Shown: positions 54,012 through 63,600 of the stretch, one piece after another | Layout of the letters: each line of letters begins with the position of its first letter | Position numbering within the stretch: position 1 is the stretch's first letter | Assembly: GCA_046346965.1 (NCBI GenBank) | Contig: JAXMHB010000006.1 | Span: forward strand, 1 to 64,000 | DNA length: 64,000 nucleotides | Reading direction: 5' to 3' | Source of the DNA: JAXMHB01 sp046346965 | GTDB taxonomy: Bacteria > Pseudomonadota > Gammaproteobacteria > Xanthomonadales > SZUA-5 | The notes under the pieces: model-generated | Told to the model about the DNA's origin: nothing | The model's input: only the letters and a program-made list of their open reading frames with translations | Databases searched by the model: none | Made by a program: the position numbers and the translations under genes

Positions 54012-54601
54012 CACATCCCGACCAGGCATCGACGGCGCGCGACCACCGCGATCCCGAGTTGGACGCCTGTCTGTTGGCGCTGCGACACCAGGACGCCGCG
54101 GCGCTGGCGCGTTTGTACGATGCGGCCGGTGCGCGCCTGTACACGCTGGCATTGCGCATCACCAGTTGCGCGGCAGACGCCGAGGAAGTGGTGGTGGATG
54201 TCTTCCAGCACGCATGGACCCACGCCGATGACTACGATCCCGCGCGCGGCGGAGCACTGACCTGGCTCAGCATGCTCGCCTGGAGTCGGGCGGTGGATCG
54301 CCGCCGACGCCAACGCCCGGAACAGAGCACCACGCATCCAAACGCGGATCCGGACACGTATGCCGGTGCACAGGCGGAGGAAGACCCGTTGTCTGCCTTC
54401 GTCGATGGCGCGCGCGTCCGGCAGGCGCTGGCGCGCCTGCGCGAGGAGCAGCGGAGCTTGATCCTGATGGCATTTTTCGAAGGCGCGAGTCACGGCGACA
54501 TCGCGACGCGCACCGGACTGCCGCTAGGCACGGTGAAATCACATATCCGCCGCGGCATGGACGCGCTGCGCGCAGCGCTGGGAGGACCGCATCGTGAATG
54601 A
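54008..54601 (+). CDS. ECF sigma factor of the ChrR-controlled type
   Basis: A 197-residue sigma factor with a standard acidic region 2.2 (CAADAEEVVVDVFQHAW; DAEE at 57-60) and region 4 ILMAFFEGASHGDIATRTGLPLGTVKSHIRRGMDALR. It starts inside the kinase stop (ATGA) and overlaps the cupin gene by eight bases. The pairing with a downstream cupin follows the RpoE-ChrR system, which answers singlet oxygen or oxidative stress. Confidence 0.88.
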   Translation: MTHPDQASTARDHRDPELDACLLALRHQDAAALARLYDAAGARLYTLALRITSCAADAEEVVVDVFQHAWTHADDYDPARGGALTWLSMLAWSRAVDRRRRQRPEQSTTHPNADPDTYAGAQAEEDPLSAFVDGARVRQALARLREEQRSLILMAFFEGASHGDIATRTGLPLGTVKSHIRRGMDALRAALGGPHRE

Positions 54602-55058
54602 GCCCATCGACCTTTGCGCACTGGATGGCGAGCTGGCCGGACAGCTCGGCGCTGCCTTGGCGGCCGCCCCGATGCCGGCGGCGCAGCAGGCGCGCCTGCG
54701 CCAGCGCGTGCTCGACCTGGCGACGCCAGCGGGCGTGCGCGTGGTGCGCGCCGACGCCGGCCACTGGCAGCTGCTGCTGCCGGGCGTGCACATCAAGCGC
54801 TTGCGCGTCGATCCGGCGGCCGGGACCGAGACGACGCTGTGGCGGCTGGAGGCCGGCGCGCGCATACCGGCGCATCCGCACGGCGACGAGGAAGAGTGTC
54901 TGGTGCTGGAGGGCAGCGTGCGGCAGGGCGGGATCGACTACCAGGCCGGCGACTATCTGCATGCCGCCGCCGGCAGCGTGCATCTGCCCATGGACGCGCC
55001 GACCGGCGCCCTGCTGCTGATCCGCTCGCAGTGCGTTCACACTTACTTGCATCGCTGA
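54594..55058 (+). CDS. ChrR-like cupin anti-sigma factor, apparently without zinc-binding N-domain
   Basis: A 154-residue protein whose C-terminal cupin carries the metal motif HPHGDEEECLVLEG (His94, His96, Glu100) and His130. Full ChrR proteins also have an N-terminal zinc-binding anti-sigma domain. Here the first 45 residues are helical with a single Cys and no HXXXCXXC, so sigma binding would have to work differently. GTG start, overlapping the sigma gene by eight bases. Confidence 0.75.
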   Translation: MNEPIDLCALDGELAGQLGAALAAAPMPAAQQARLRQRVLDLATPAGVRVVRADAGHWQLLLPGVHIKRLRVDPAAGTETTLWRLEAGARIPAHPHGDEEECLVLEGSVRQGGIDYQAGDYLHAAAGSVHLPMDAPTGALLLIRSQCVHTYLHR

Positions 55059-55204
55059 AGGCAATCCGCGCATCCACGCCGCGCGCCGCGCGCGTACATC
55101 GTGCACTTCCCGCCGCTCGTAAGCGCGCGGGCTCCTGCGGCCACCAAGGATTTCGCCGATGCCATTGTCAGCCATTGTCCACCCTAGCCCTGGAAATGCC
55201 CTGC

Positions 55205-56092
55205 ATGCGCTGGATTGAGTGCTACGCACAGACCGCGCGTCTGGCCTGTACGCTGCTGCTGTGCGGCGTCGCTGCCACTGCCGAGGCCAGCGCCGGCACC
55301 AGCGGCAAACTGCTGCTGACCGGCGGCGTCACACAGATCGAGGGCGCCGCCGGCGGCGGGCTGACACCCTGGGCGCTGATCGGCGGCTACGGCAGCCGCG
55401 ACCAGATCGGTGCCAATGCCTTCGCGACGCGCGTCGACACCGGTGACTACGCGCTGAGCAGCGAAGGTGCGCTGATCGGCTTCCATGACCGGCTGGAGCT
55501 CAGTTACGCACGCCAGCGCTTCGACACCCGCGCGATCGGCGCCACCCTCGGCCTGGGACGCGGTTACACGCTGGAGCAAGTCATCTACGGCGCCAAGTGG
55601 CGACTGGCCGGTGACGCCGTGCTGGACCAGGATCGCTGGCTGCCGCAGATCGCGCTGGGCGTGCAGTACAAGCAAAATCGCCGCGGCGATCTGGTGCGGG
55701 CGCTGGGCGCCGACGACGCCAGCGGCTACGACCTCTATTTGGCCGCGACCAAGCTCTATCTGGACTACAGCCTGCTGCTGAACGCGACGCTGCGGTACAC
55801 CCGCGCGAACCAGACCGGGCTGCTCGGCTTCGGCGCCGATGGACAGGACGGCAAGTTGGCCCTGGAAGGCTCGGCAGCGTGGCTACTGACGCGCAAACTG
55901 GCGCTGGGCGCGGAGTTTCGCAGCAAGCCGGACCAGCTGGCCATCGCTCGCGAGGATCTGTGGTGGGATCTGTTCCTGGCCTGGGCGCCCAATCACCATC
56001 TGTCGATCACCCTGGCCTATGTGGACCTCGGCAACATCGTCATTGCCGACGACCAGCGCGGCGCCTATCTCTCGGTTCAAGTCGGATTCTGA
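55205..56092 (+). CDS. DUF3034 family outer-membrane-type protein
   Basis: A 295-residue exported protein: signal peptide (about 1-27), then a beta-rich sequence with alternating hydrophobic residues and aromatic girdles. It ends VQVGF with the terminal Phe typical of outer-membrane barrels. KLLLTGGVTQIEGAAGGGLTPWA and the end fit DUF3034, a family of unknown function. An ATG nine bases upstream is also in frame. It is followed by the truncated haemoglobin gene after three bases, so the two are one operon. Confidence 0.75.
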   Translation: MRWIECYAQTARLACTLLLCGVAATAEASAGTSGKLLLTGGVTQIEGAAGGGLTPWALIGGYGSRDQIGANAFATRVDTGDYALSSEGALIGFHDRLELSYARQRFDTRAIGATLGLGRGYTLEQVIYGAKWRLAGDAVLDQDRWLPQIALGVQYKQNRRGDLVRALGADDASGYDLYLAATKLYLDYSLLLNATLRYTRANQTGLLGFGADGQDGKLALEGSAAWLLTRKLALGAEFRSKPDQLAIAREDLWWDLFLAWAPNHHLSITLAYVDLGNIVIADDQRGAYLSVQVGF

Positions 56093-56095
56093 GGC

Positions 56096-56572
56096 ATGCA
56101 CATGCGCTACTGGATGTTGATCGGCGTACTCCTGGCAGGCAGCGCGGCCGCCCAGACACCGACCGAGCCTGCGTTCGCCAATCCGGCACCGCCGCACCCG
56201 GAACTGCGACCGGTGCTGGAGGAGTTCGGCGGCGTTGCCGGGCTGCAGGCGTTGATGGAGGACTTCATGCCCATGCTGGTGGCCGATCCGCGCACCGGAC
56301 CGTTCTTCGCCGAGGTCGATACCGAGCGCGTCAAACAGCGACTGGTGGAACAGTTCTGCGTGATTCTCGGCGGCGACTGCCAGTACGAGGGTTTGGACAT
56401 GGTCGCCGCGCATGCCGACATGGGCGTGACCCATGCCGACTTCAACCGACTGGTGGAGTTGCTGCAGGTGGCGATGGACAAGCGGCACATCCCCACGCGT
56501 GCGCAAAATCGCCTGCTGGCGGTGTTGGCGCCGATGCACCGCGAGATCATCGCAGCGCCCGAAGAAGAATGA
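56096..56572 (+). CDS. exported group 1 truncated haemoglobin
   Basis: A 158-residue protein with a signal peptide (about 1-20, cleavage after SAAAQ) and a group 1 truncated globin domain (EEFGGVAGLQALMEDF ... RTGPFF ... GLDMVAAHADMGVTHADF). His106 is the likely proximal haem ligand. Most truncated globins are cytosolic. A periplasmic one, next to an outer-membrane barrel, suggests haem, O2 or NO handling in the envelope. Confidence 0.82.
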   Translation: MHMRYWMLIGVLLAGSAAAQTPTEPAFANPAPPHPELRPVLEEFGGVAGLQALMEDFMPMLVADPRTGPFFAEVDTERVKQRLVEQFCVILGGDCQYEGLDMVAAHADMGVTHADFNRLVELLQVAMDKRHIPTRAQNRLLAVLAPMHREIIAAPEEE

Positions 56573-56638
56573 GGCCGACGGTAGAGTAGCGCCGCCGGCT
56601 GCAGTAGCCTGCGCGGCTCTCTGTTATCGAGCTCGCCG

Positions 56639-57424
56639 ATGCCGCTACGCATCCTCACGCTGAACCTCAACGGCCTGCGCTCAGCCACGCGCAAGGGCCT
56701 GCTGCCCTGGCTGGCCGAGCAGGAGGCAGATGCCATCTGTCTGCAGGAAACGCGTCTGCAGGAACGCGAACGCCTGGCGGAGGATTTCGGCATCGCCGGC
56801 TACACTGGTTACTTCGTCGACGCCGAGGCCAAGGGCTACAGCGGTGTAGCGATCTATTTGCCGCGGCGTCCAGAGCTACTGACGGCCGGGATCGGTGTGC
56901 CGGACTTCGATCGCGAGGGCCGTTGGCTGCAGGCCGACTACGGCGAACTCTCGATCGTCTCGCTGTACCTGCCCTCGGGCTCCTCCGGCGAACACCGTCA
57001 GGCCTTCAAGTTTCAGGCGCTCGACTGGCTGGAGCGCAAGTTCGCGGCGCTCAAGGCCAGCGGGCGGCGTTACATCGTCTGCGGCGACTACAACATCGCC
57101 CATCGCGCCATCGACCTGAAGAACTGGCGCGGCAATCAGAAGAATTCCGGCTTTCTGCCCGAAGAGCGGGCGTGGATGGATCGCCTGCTGGATGGCGAGT
57201 CCTGGGTGGACACCCATCGCCAACTGAAGCCGGCGCAGGCGGAATACACCTGGTGGAGCAATCGCGGACAGGCGTACGCCAAGGATGTGGGCTGGCGCAT
57301 CGACTACCAGATCGCCTCGCCGAATCTGCGCACGGCGCCCGGCAGTGCACGCGTCAGTCGCGAGCCGCGCTTCTCCGACCACGCGCCCTTGATCGTCGAC
57401 TATGACCTGCCCGGCTTGCGCTGA
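56639..57424 (+). CDS. xthA: exodeoxyribonuclease III
   Basis: A 261-residue Mg2+-dependent endonuclease/exonuclease for base excision repair of abasic and oxidised sites. Conserved residues lie in TLNLNGLRS, CLQETRLQ (Glu37), VCGDYNIAH and the C-terminal SDHAPLIVDYDL. Full length. It ends 17 bases before a strong terminator shared with the convergent exbB gene. Confidence 0.95.
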   Translation: MPLRILTLNLNGLRSATRKGLLPWLAEQEADAICLQETRLQERERLAEDFGIAGYTGYFVDAEAKGYSGVAIYLPRRPELLTAGIGVPDFDREGRWLQADYGELSIVSLYLPSGSSGEHRQAFKFQALDWLERKFAALKASGRRYIVCGDYNIAHRAIDLKNWRGNQKNSGFLPEERAWMDRLLDGESWVDTHRQLKPAQAEYTWWSNRGQAYAKDVGWRIDYQIASPNLRTAPGSARVSREPRFSDHAPLIVDYDLPGLR

Positions 57425-57441
57425 GGCGATCCCGGAAACGA

Positions 57442-57467
57442 CGAAGGCCCCGTTTCCGGGGCCTTCG
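57442..57467. terminator. bidirectional terminator between xthA and exbB
   Basis: Stem CGAAGGCCCC (57442-57451) / GGGGCCTTCG (57458-57467) with a 6-base loop containing TTT. It lies between convergent genes and can serve both. The T tracts on either side are weak. Confidence 0.7.
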
Positions 57468-57504
57468 ACTCACGTTGCCGAACGGGTCGGCGACGTTATA
57501 TGGC

Positions 57505-58248
57505 TCAGGCTTTGCCAGCCGCCGGCTTGGCCGCCGGGGCCTGCACGCGCGTGGTCGGCTGCGGGCCGCCGCCGACGCGGGCGCCAGTGGCGAAGTAGTC
57601 GTGCAGGTCGTGCGCGAACTCGTCGAACTGGCTCAGCGTGACGCGGTTGGCGCGCACGAAGAAGTTGTAGGACAGCACCGAGGGAATGGCGACGCCCAGA
57701 CCGATACAGGTCATGATCAGCGCTTCACCCACCGGGGCGGCCACCACGTCCAGCGAGGCCTGGCCCGTGGCACCGATCTTGATCAGCGCGTGGTAGATGC
57801 CCCACACCGTACCGAACAGACCGACGAAGGGGGCGGTCGAACCGACCGAGGCCAGCCAGGTCAGGCCGTTCTCGAGCTTGGCGCTTTCGCGGCTGACGGC
57901 CTGACGCAGGGCGCGGTCGATGAACTCGCTGCGGTTCAGCGCTTCGACCAGACGGCTGCCTTCGTTCTGCGCGTGGTGAGCGGCAGCGTTGGCGCAATCG
58001 AGCGCGATCTTGGAGAAGGGCTCGCTCGGCGGCTGCGCTTCCATCGCGCGCTTGGCTTCATTCGGATTGGTCGTCTGCCAGAAGGTTTCGATGACCTTCT
58101 GAGCGCGCGAACGGATCGAGAAGTTCCGCATCGAATTGGTGATGATGAACCAGAAGGTTCCGACAAACATGATCGCCACGATCACAAACACGAACTTGCC
58201 GACGTAGTCGGAAGCTTCCCAAAGATGCGCAAACCCCATTTGTTCCAT
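57505..58248 (-). CDS. exbB: MotA/TolQ/ExbB proton channel family protein
   Basis: A 247-residue inner-membrane protein with three hydrophobic segments (about 15-38, 128-150 and 168-190) and the family stretch GLTWLASVGSTAPFVGLFGTVWGIYHAL. ExbB proteins use the proton gradient to energise TonB. The tail is Ala/Pro-rich. The usual partner exbD is not downstream, where the convergent xthA lies, so this is an orphan copy here or works with an ExbD encoded elsewhere. The ATG at 58248 gives the standard length. Confidence 0.88.
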   Translation of the reverse strand: MEQMGFAHLWEASDYVGKFVFVIVAIMFVGTFWFIITNSMRNFSIRSRAQKVIETFWQTTNPNEAKRAMEAQPPSEPFSKIALDCANAAAHHAQNEGSRLVEALNRSEFIDRALRQAVSRESAKLENGLTWLASVGSTAPFVGLFGTVWGIYHALIKIGATGQASLDVVAAPVGEALIMTCIGLGVAIPSVLSYNFFVRANRVTLSQFDEFAHDLHDYFATGARVGGGPQPTTRVQAPAAKPAAGKA

Positions 58249-58384
58249 GATCAAGCCTCGTTTGATCTGAGCTGGTCCGTGGCACAGCGTGCGCCGCGGA
58301 GCGGGGTATCCTACACAGGAACCCTTGCGCGCTACCAGTGGGGGTAGCGTGGTACCTCGGGTCGATTCAGGCGGAGCTTGCGAA

Positions 58385-59188
58385 ATGGCGCAGACGGTGT
58401 TGAGCGTCAACTTGAACAAGGTGGCGCTGCTGCGCAACTCGCGCGGAGCCGAGCTGCCGGCGCCGACCGAGGCAGCGCGCGTGGCGATCGCCGCTGGCTG
58501 CGGCGGCATCACGCTGCACCCGCGGCCGGATCTGCGCCATGCCCGGCCGGATGACGTCGCTGCGCTGGGTGCGCTGTGCACGGGCGTCGAGTTCAATCTG
58601 GAAGGCAATCCCTACTCCGGCGCCGTGGGTGCCTATCCCGGCTTCATGGCGCTGCTGCTGCAGCATCGCCCGGATCAGGCCACGCTGGTGCCCGACGGCG
58701 ACGCCCAGCTGACTTCGGACCACGGCTGGGATGTGCGTGCCCACGCGGCACGGCTGCGTCCGCTGATCCGCCAGCTACGCGAGCTCGGCATTCGCGTCAG
58801 TCTGTTCATGGATGTCGATTCGCCGGATATCGAAGCGGTGGCGGAGCTCGGCGCGCAGCGCATCGAGATCTACACCGGACCCTACGCGCACGCGTTTGCC
58901 CGCGGTGATGCCCAGGCGGCGCTGGATGCCTGCGCGCGCACCGCTGAGCGCGCTCAGGCCGCGGGTCTGGGCGTCAATGCCGGCCACGACCTCGATCAGC
59001 GCAACCTCGGCCCGCTGTTGCGCCATGTGCCGCAAATTGCCGAGGTTTCGATCGGCCATGCGCTGATCAACGAGGCGCTCTACAGCGGTTTGGCGACCAC
59101 CGTGCAGCGCTATCTGGCCATCATTGAGGACGCTCGCGCCAGAGATGCCGGCGCGAGCGAGAGCGGCGGCATGACGTCAGCGCGCTAG
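58385..59188 (+). CDS. pdxJ: pyridoxine 5'-phosphate synthase
   Basis: A 267-residue TIM-barrel enzyme that closes the vitamin B6 ring from deoxyxylulose 5-phosphate and 3-amino-2-oxopropyl phosphate. Family markers are SVNLNKVALLRNSRG (about 7-21), TLHPRPDLRH and the GLGVNAGHDLD stretch with a catalytic His. The ATG at 58385 gives the standard N terminus. It is divergent from exbB and overlaps the end of the convergent anti-sigma gene. Confidence 0.96.
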   Translation: MAQTVLSVNLNKVALLRNSRGAELPAPTEAARVAIAAGCGGITLHPRPDLRHARPDDVAALGALCTGVEFNLEGNPYSGAVGAYPGFMALLLQHRPDQATLVPDGDAQLTSDHGWDVRAHAARLRPLIRQLRELGIRVSLFMDVDSPDIEAVAELGAQRIEIYTGPYAHAFARGDAQAALDACARTAERAQAAGLGVNAGHDLDQRNLGPLLRHVPQIAEVSIGHALINEALYSGLATTVQRYLAIIEDARARDAGASESGGMTSAR

Positions 59189-59934
59189 CGCGACTCACTG
59201 ACCTCGAAGGCATAGCTGCCCAGCGGCGCGCCTTCGCCAGGCGCGGTCAGCACGGCCTGGTAGCTGCCGCTGCGCAGCAAAGCGGCAGGCAGTGTGATCA
59301 GCACGACGCCATCCGGTGTCGCCACGGCGGGATACACATCGGCGACCACGGCATCGCCGCTGAGTACTCGCACGCGGTAGGCCGGGATCGGATTCGGCCC
59401 TTCAGGCACTTCGACGAGCACGGTCCGCCGGCCCGGCTCCAACTGCAATCTCGGACGCTGCGGGTCGATCGAGCGCATGGCATCAAGCCGGAGCACACTG
59501 ATTCCGCCCTGCGGCGCCTCGGCGGTATGCAGCGCCTGCTGCAGATGGTCGATGCGCTGCTCGGCGTTCCACAACAACGCCGCACCGCCGAGGGTTGCCG
59601 CCAATGCCCAGCCGCCGCTGATCCAGGTCGAGCGCGGCAGCCGGCGCTTCACTGGCAGCACGCTGACCTTCGGGGTTTCGGTGGTCGCGGCCGACGGCGC
59701 GCGCCACAGTCCAGGTTCGCTGTGCCCCAGCTCGCGCATGCCGGCGCGCAGCAACTGTTCGGCTTCCACCGCGTCGGCCCAGGCCGGATTGGCCAGCAAG
59801 GCCAGCTCGAAGCGTTCGTTGTCGCTGGCATCGAGGTCGCCGGCCACGTAGTCGGCAATCATCGAATCGAACTCTTCCGCCCTCAGCATCCTGGGAGTTT
59901 CCGGCCGCCGGCCTTTTGCGGGGATCGATGCCAT
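59185..59934 (-). CDS. putative anti-sigma factor / membrane protein
   Basis: A 249-residue protein: a cytosolic N-terminal part (MIADYVAGDLDASDNERFELALLANPAWADAV, a common anti-sigma N-domain pattern), one membrane segment (about 125-142, GWALAATLGGAALLW) and a periplasmic beta-rich domain. It starts after an AGGAG site, four bases behind the sigma factor gene, so it most likely holds that sigma factor. No zinc motif. Confidence 0.65.
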   Translation of the reverse strand: MASIPAKGRRPETPRMLRAEEFDSMIADYVAGDLDASDNERFELALLANPAWADAVEAEQLLRAGMRELGHSEPGLWRAPSAATTETPKVSVLPVKRRLPRSTWISGGWALAATLGGAALLWNAEQRIDHLQQALHTAEAPQGGISVLRLDAMRSIDPQRPRLQLEPGRRTVLVEVPEGPNPIPAYRVRVLSGDAVVADVYPAVATPDGVVLITLPAALLRSGSYQAVLTAPGEGAPLGSYAFEVSESR

Positions 59935-59938
59935 GACG

Positions 59939-60577
59939 CTACTCCTGATCTCTGTGACTGATAAATGTCGCCAAGGCGTCGAATGTCTCACCTGAAACTG
60001 TGGCGCGAGACACAAGTTCACGGAGTCGACCGCGGGCGCGATGCAAAACCCGGTCGAAATGGCGCACATCGAGGTCCAGGGCCTGGCATATCTCGGTCTT
60101 CGACTGCTCGTGCACGTAGTAGCGCAGCAGCAATTCCCGATCGCGCGTGGTGCCCAACGCACGCACGGCGGCACGCACGGCCATCAGCACGTCCTCGCGC
60201 AGCAGACCTGCTTCAGGACTCGGCGCGAGCAGCGCTTGCGGCTGCTGCGTGAAATCGCTCATCAGGCGCAGCCGCCGATCTTCGGAGCGCAACGCATTGG
60301 AGGCCAGATGCACGGCGGTCGCGTGCGCGAACAGGATTTGCTGCGGAAAATCACTGATTTCCCCCAGTCGCCAGTTCTCGACGATCAACATCAGACCTTC
60401 CTGCAGGAGGTCTTCCACCAACAGGCTGTCCGGCATGCGCTTGCGCAGGATTGCGCGCAGGCCTGGCCGCAGGCGTTCGACCAGTGCGCGCTCCTGGTCG
60501 GGGTCACTGCGGCGCGGTTTGGAGGCCTGCGGATGGTAGCCAGCCTCTGGATACTCGCTGTCCATGCACCACGCCAT
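59939..60577 (-). CDS. sigma-70 family (ECF-like) RNA polymerase sigma factor
   Basis: A 212-residue factor. Region 2 is LRPGLRAILRKRMPDSLLVEDLLQEGLMLIVENW and region 4 is RELLLRYYVHEQSKTEICQALDLDVRHFDRVLHRARGRLRE. A second ATG 12 bases downstream (60565) is an equally possible start, and neither has a strong ribosome site. Together with the membrane gene behind it, it forms a sigma/anti-sigma pair. The signal and targets are unknown. Confidence 0.82.
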   Translation of the reverse strand: MAWCMDSEYPEAGYHPQASKPRRSDPDQERALVERLRPGLRAILRKRMPDSLLVEDLLQEGLMLIVENWRLGEISDFPQQILFAHATAVHLASNALRSEDRRLRLMSDFTQQPQALLAPSPEAGLLREDVLMAVRAAVRALGTTRDRELLLRYYVHEQSKTEICQALDLDVRHFDRVLHRARGRLRELVSRATVSGETFDALATFISHRDQE

Positions 60578-60659
60578 GCCAAGTCCGGCAGCTATCTTAC
60601 TGCGCGTCTGTGCTGCGGCAAAAGCGCGGCGTGCGCGAGCACAGAGCCGTGGCGGGCGC

Positions 60660-63600
60660 TCAGGCCCGCCGATTCAGATAGACGAAATACAGCAGCGGAA
60701 TCACCACCAGCGTCAGCACGGTGGAGACCAGAATGCCGAAGATCAGCGATACCGCCAGCCCGTTGAAGATCGGATCGTCGAGAATGAAGACGCCGCCGGA
60801 CATGGCTGCCACCGCCGTCAGCGCGATCGGCTTGGCGCGCACCGCGCAGGCTTCGATCACCGCATCCGCCAATGCCGCGCCCTGACCGCGGGCGTGATTG
60901 ATGAAGTCCACCAGCAGAATGGAATTGCGCACGATGATGCCGGCCAGCGCGATCATGCCGATCATGCTGGTGGCGGTGAACTGGGCGCCGAGCAGCGCGT
61001 GGCCTGGCATCACGCCAATCACTGTCAACGGGATCGGCGCCATGATGATCAGCGGCACCACGTAGCTGCGGAACTGGCCCACGACCAGCAGATAAATCAG
61101 TACCAAACCGACCGAGTAGGCGATTCCCATATCGCGGAAGGTTTCGAAGGTGATCTGCCACTCGCCGTCCCACTTGATCGCGAACTCGGTGCTGTCCACC
61201 GGCGCCCGGAAGAAGTACTGCTGGATCGGCGTGCCCGCGATGCCCTGATCGGCCAGCGTCGACACGATTGAAAACATGCCATAGAGCGGGCTGTCGAGCG
61301 CGCCGGCTTCGTCGGCAAACACGAAGCTCACCGGCAGCAGATCCTTGTGATACACGGCGCGCTCCCAGCTCGCCTCGCGCACTTCCACCAGCTCGGAGAT
61401 CGGTACCAGCGCGCCACCGGCCGTGCGCACACGCAGCGCCAGCAGGGCATCGAGTTCGGCTTGATCGCCGGCGGACAGCCGCAGGCGGATCGGCACGGCG
61501 TACTTGGCAGCGCCATCGCGCAGATAGCTGGCGTCATGGCCACCGAGCGCACTCGCCAGCGCCTGCGCAATGCTGGCCTGGCTAACGCCCAGCCGCGCGG
61601 CGCGCTGGCGATCCACCACCACCACCCGTCGCGGGGCAGCAGCCTCAACCGTGGTATCGATGTCGACAATGCCCTCGGTGGCCTTGAACACGCCGCTCAA
61701 CTGCTCGGCCAATTCGCGCGCACGCTCGGGATCCGGGCCGTAGATCTCGGCGACCAGCGGCGACATCACCGGCGGCCCCGGCGGCACTTCGACTACCTTG
61801 AGTGCGCCGCCGTGGCGTTCGGCGATTGCCATCAGCGCCGGGCGCACGCTGCGGGCGATGTCATGCGATTTGCGGCTGCGGTGGTGCTTGTCGACCAGAT
61901 TCACCTGCAGATCGCCGACGTTGGCACCCGAGCGCAGGTAGTACTGGCGCACCAGACCGTTGAAGTTGACCGGCGCCGAGGTGCCGGCGTAGCCCTGCAG
62001 ACTGGCGATCTCGGGCAGCCGCGCCAACTCGGCGCCGAGTTCACCCAAGACCTGATTGGTGCGCTCCAGCGGCGTGCCCTCGGGCATATCGAGGACCACC
62101 TGGAACTCGGACTTGTTGTCGAAGGGCAGCATCTTCAGCACCACCGCCTCGATCAGCGCGAGCCCGGCCGACGCGCCGACCAGGCCGATGACGCCGACGA
62201 ACAGCCAACGCCGCCGACGCGGCGCCGCAGCGCCGGCCAGGAAGGGTCGCAGCACCCGTTCGAAGGCGCGGCCCAGACGCGTCGGACCGCCCTCGCCAGC
62301 GTGGTGCTGGTGGCGGATCAGCTTCAGTGACAGCCACGGCGTGACGATCAGCGCCACTGCCAGCGACAGCAGCATGCCGACGCTGGCATTGATCGGGATC
62401 GGCCGCATGTACGGGCCCATCAAGCCGCTGACGAAGGCCATCGGCAGCAGCGCCGCAATCACCGTGAAGGTGGCGAGGATGGTCGGCCCGCCGACTTCAT
62501 CGACGGCGCCGGGGATGGCTTCGCGCAGGCTCTTGCCGCCCAGCGCCATGTGGCGATGGATGTTCTCGACGACGACGATGGCATCGTCGACCAGGATGCC
62601 GATCGAGAAAATCAGCGCGAACAGGCTCACGCGATTGATCGTGAAGCCCATGAAATAGGAGGCCGCCAGCGTCAGCGCCAGCGTCAGCACCACCGCCGCG
62701 CCCACCACGATCGCCTCGCGGCGGCCGAGCGCGAACAGCACCAGCAAAACCACCGACAAGGTCGCGAACACCAGTTTCTGGATCAGCTTCTGCGCCTTGT
62801 CGGTGGCGGTCTGGCCGTAGTCGCGGGTGATTTCGTACTGCACGCCCTCGGGAATGATGACGCCGCGCAACGCGGCCAGGCGCGTGCGGATCGCCTCGGT
62901 GATGTCGGCGGCGTTGCTGCCGGGCTTCTTGGCCACGGCGATGGTCACCGCCGGCGCCGTTTGCTGGCTGCCGCCGGGCCGGTGCCAGACGTAGCGCGTC
63001 GGCAGGTCCGCACCCTGAGTCACCTCGGCCACATCCGAGAGATACACCGGCTGGCCATTGCGCAGCCCGATCACCAGTCCGGCCACCTCGCTCTGGTCCG
63101 CCAGGAAGCGCCCCGCCGTCAGCGGCAATTCCTGGCCGCCACTGACCTGATGGCCAGCCTGGGTGACCACGTTCGCGGCCGCCAGCGACTGCGAGAGCTC
63201 GTCGATGGTCAGCCCGTAGGCGGCCATGCGCGTGGCATCCAGCTCCACCACCACCGCACGGTCGGGCGCGCCGATCGTGTAGACATCACGCGTGCCCGGC
63301 ACACGCTTCAATTCCGCCTCCAGCGTATGCGCCACCGCGCTCAACTCCAGCGCGCCGCGGTCGGCATCGTCAGTCCACAGCGTGACGCTCATGACCGGCA
63401 CATCGTCGATGCCCATCGGCTTGATCAGGGGCTGGCCGACGCCGAGGCCGGCGGGCACCCAGTCCTGGTTCGAGTACACCTGGTTGTACAGGCGCACGAT
63501 CGCATCACGGCGCGGCTCGCCGACGATGAACTCGACGGTGATCGCCGCCATGCCGGGACGGCTGATCGAGTAGACGTGCTTGACGCCCTCGATCTCGCTC

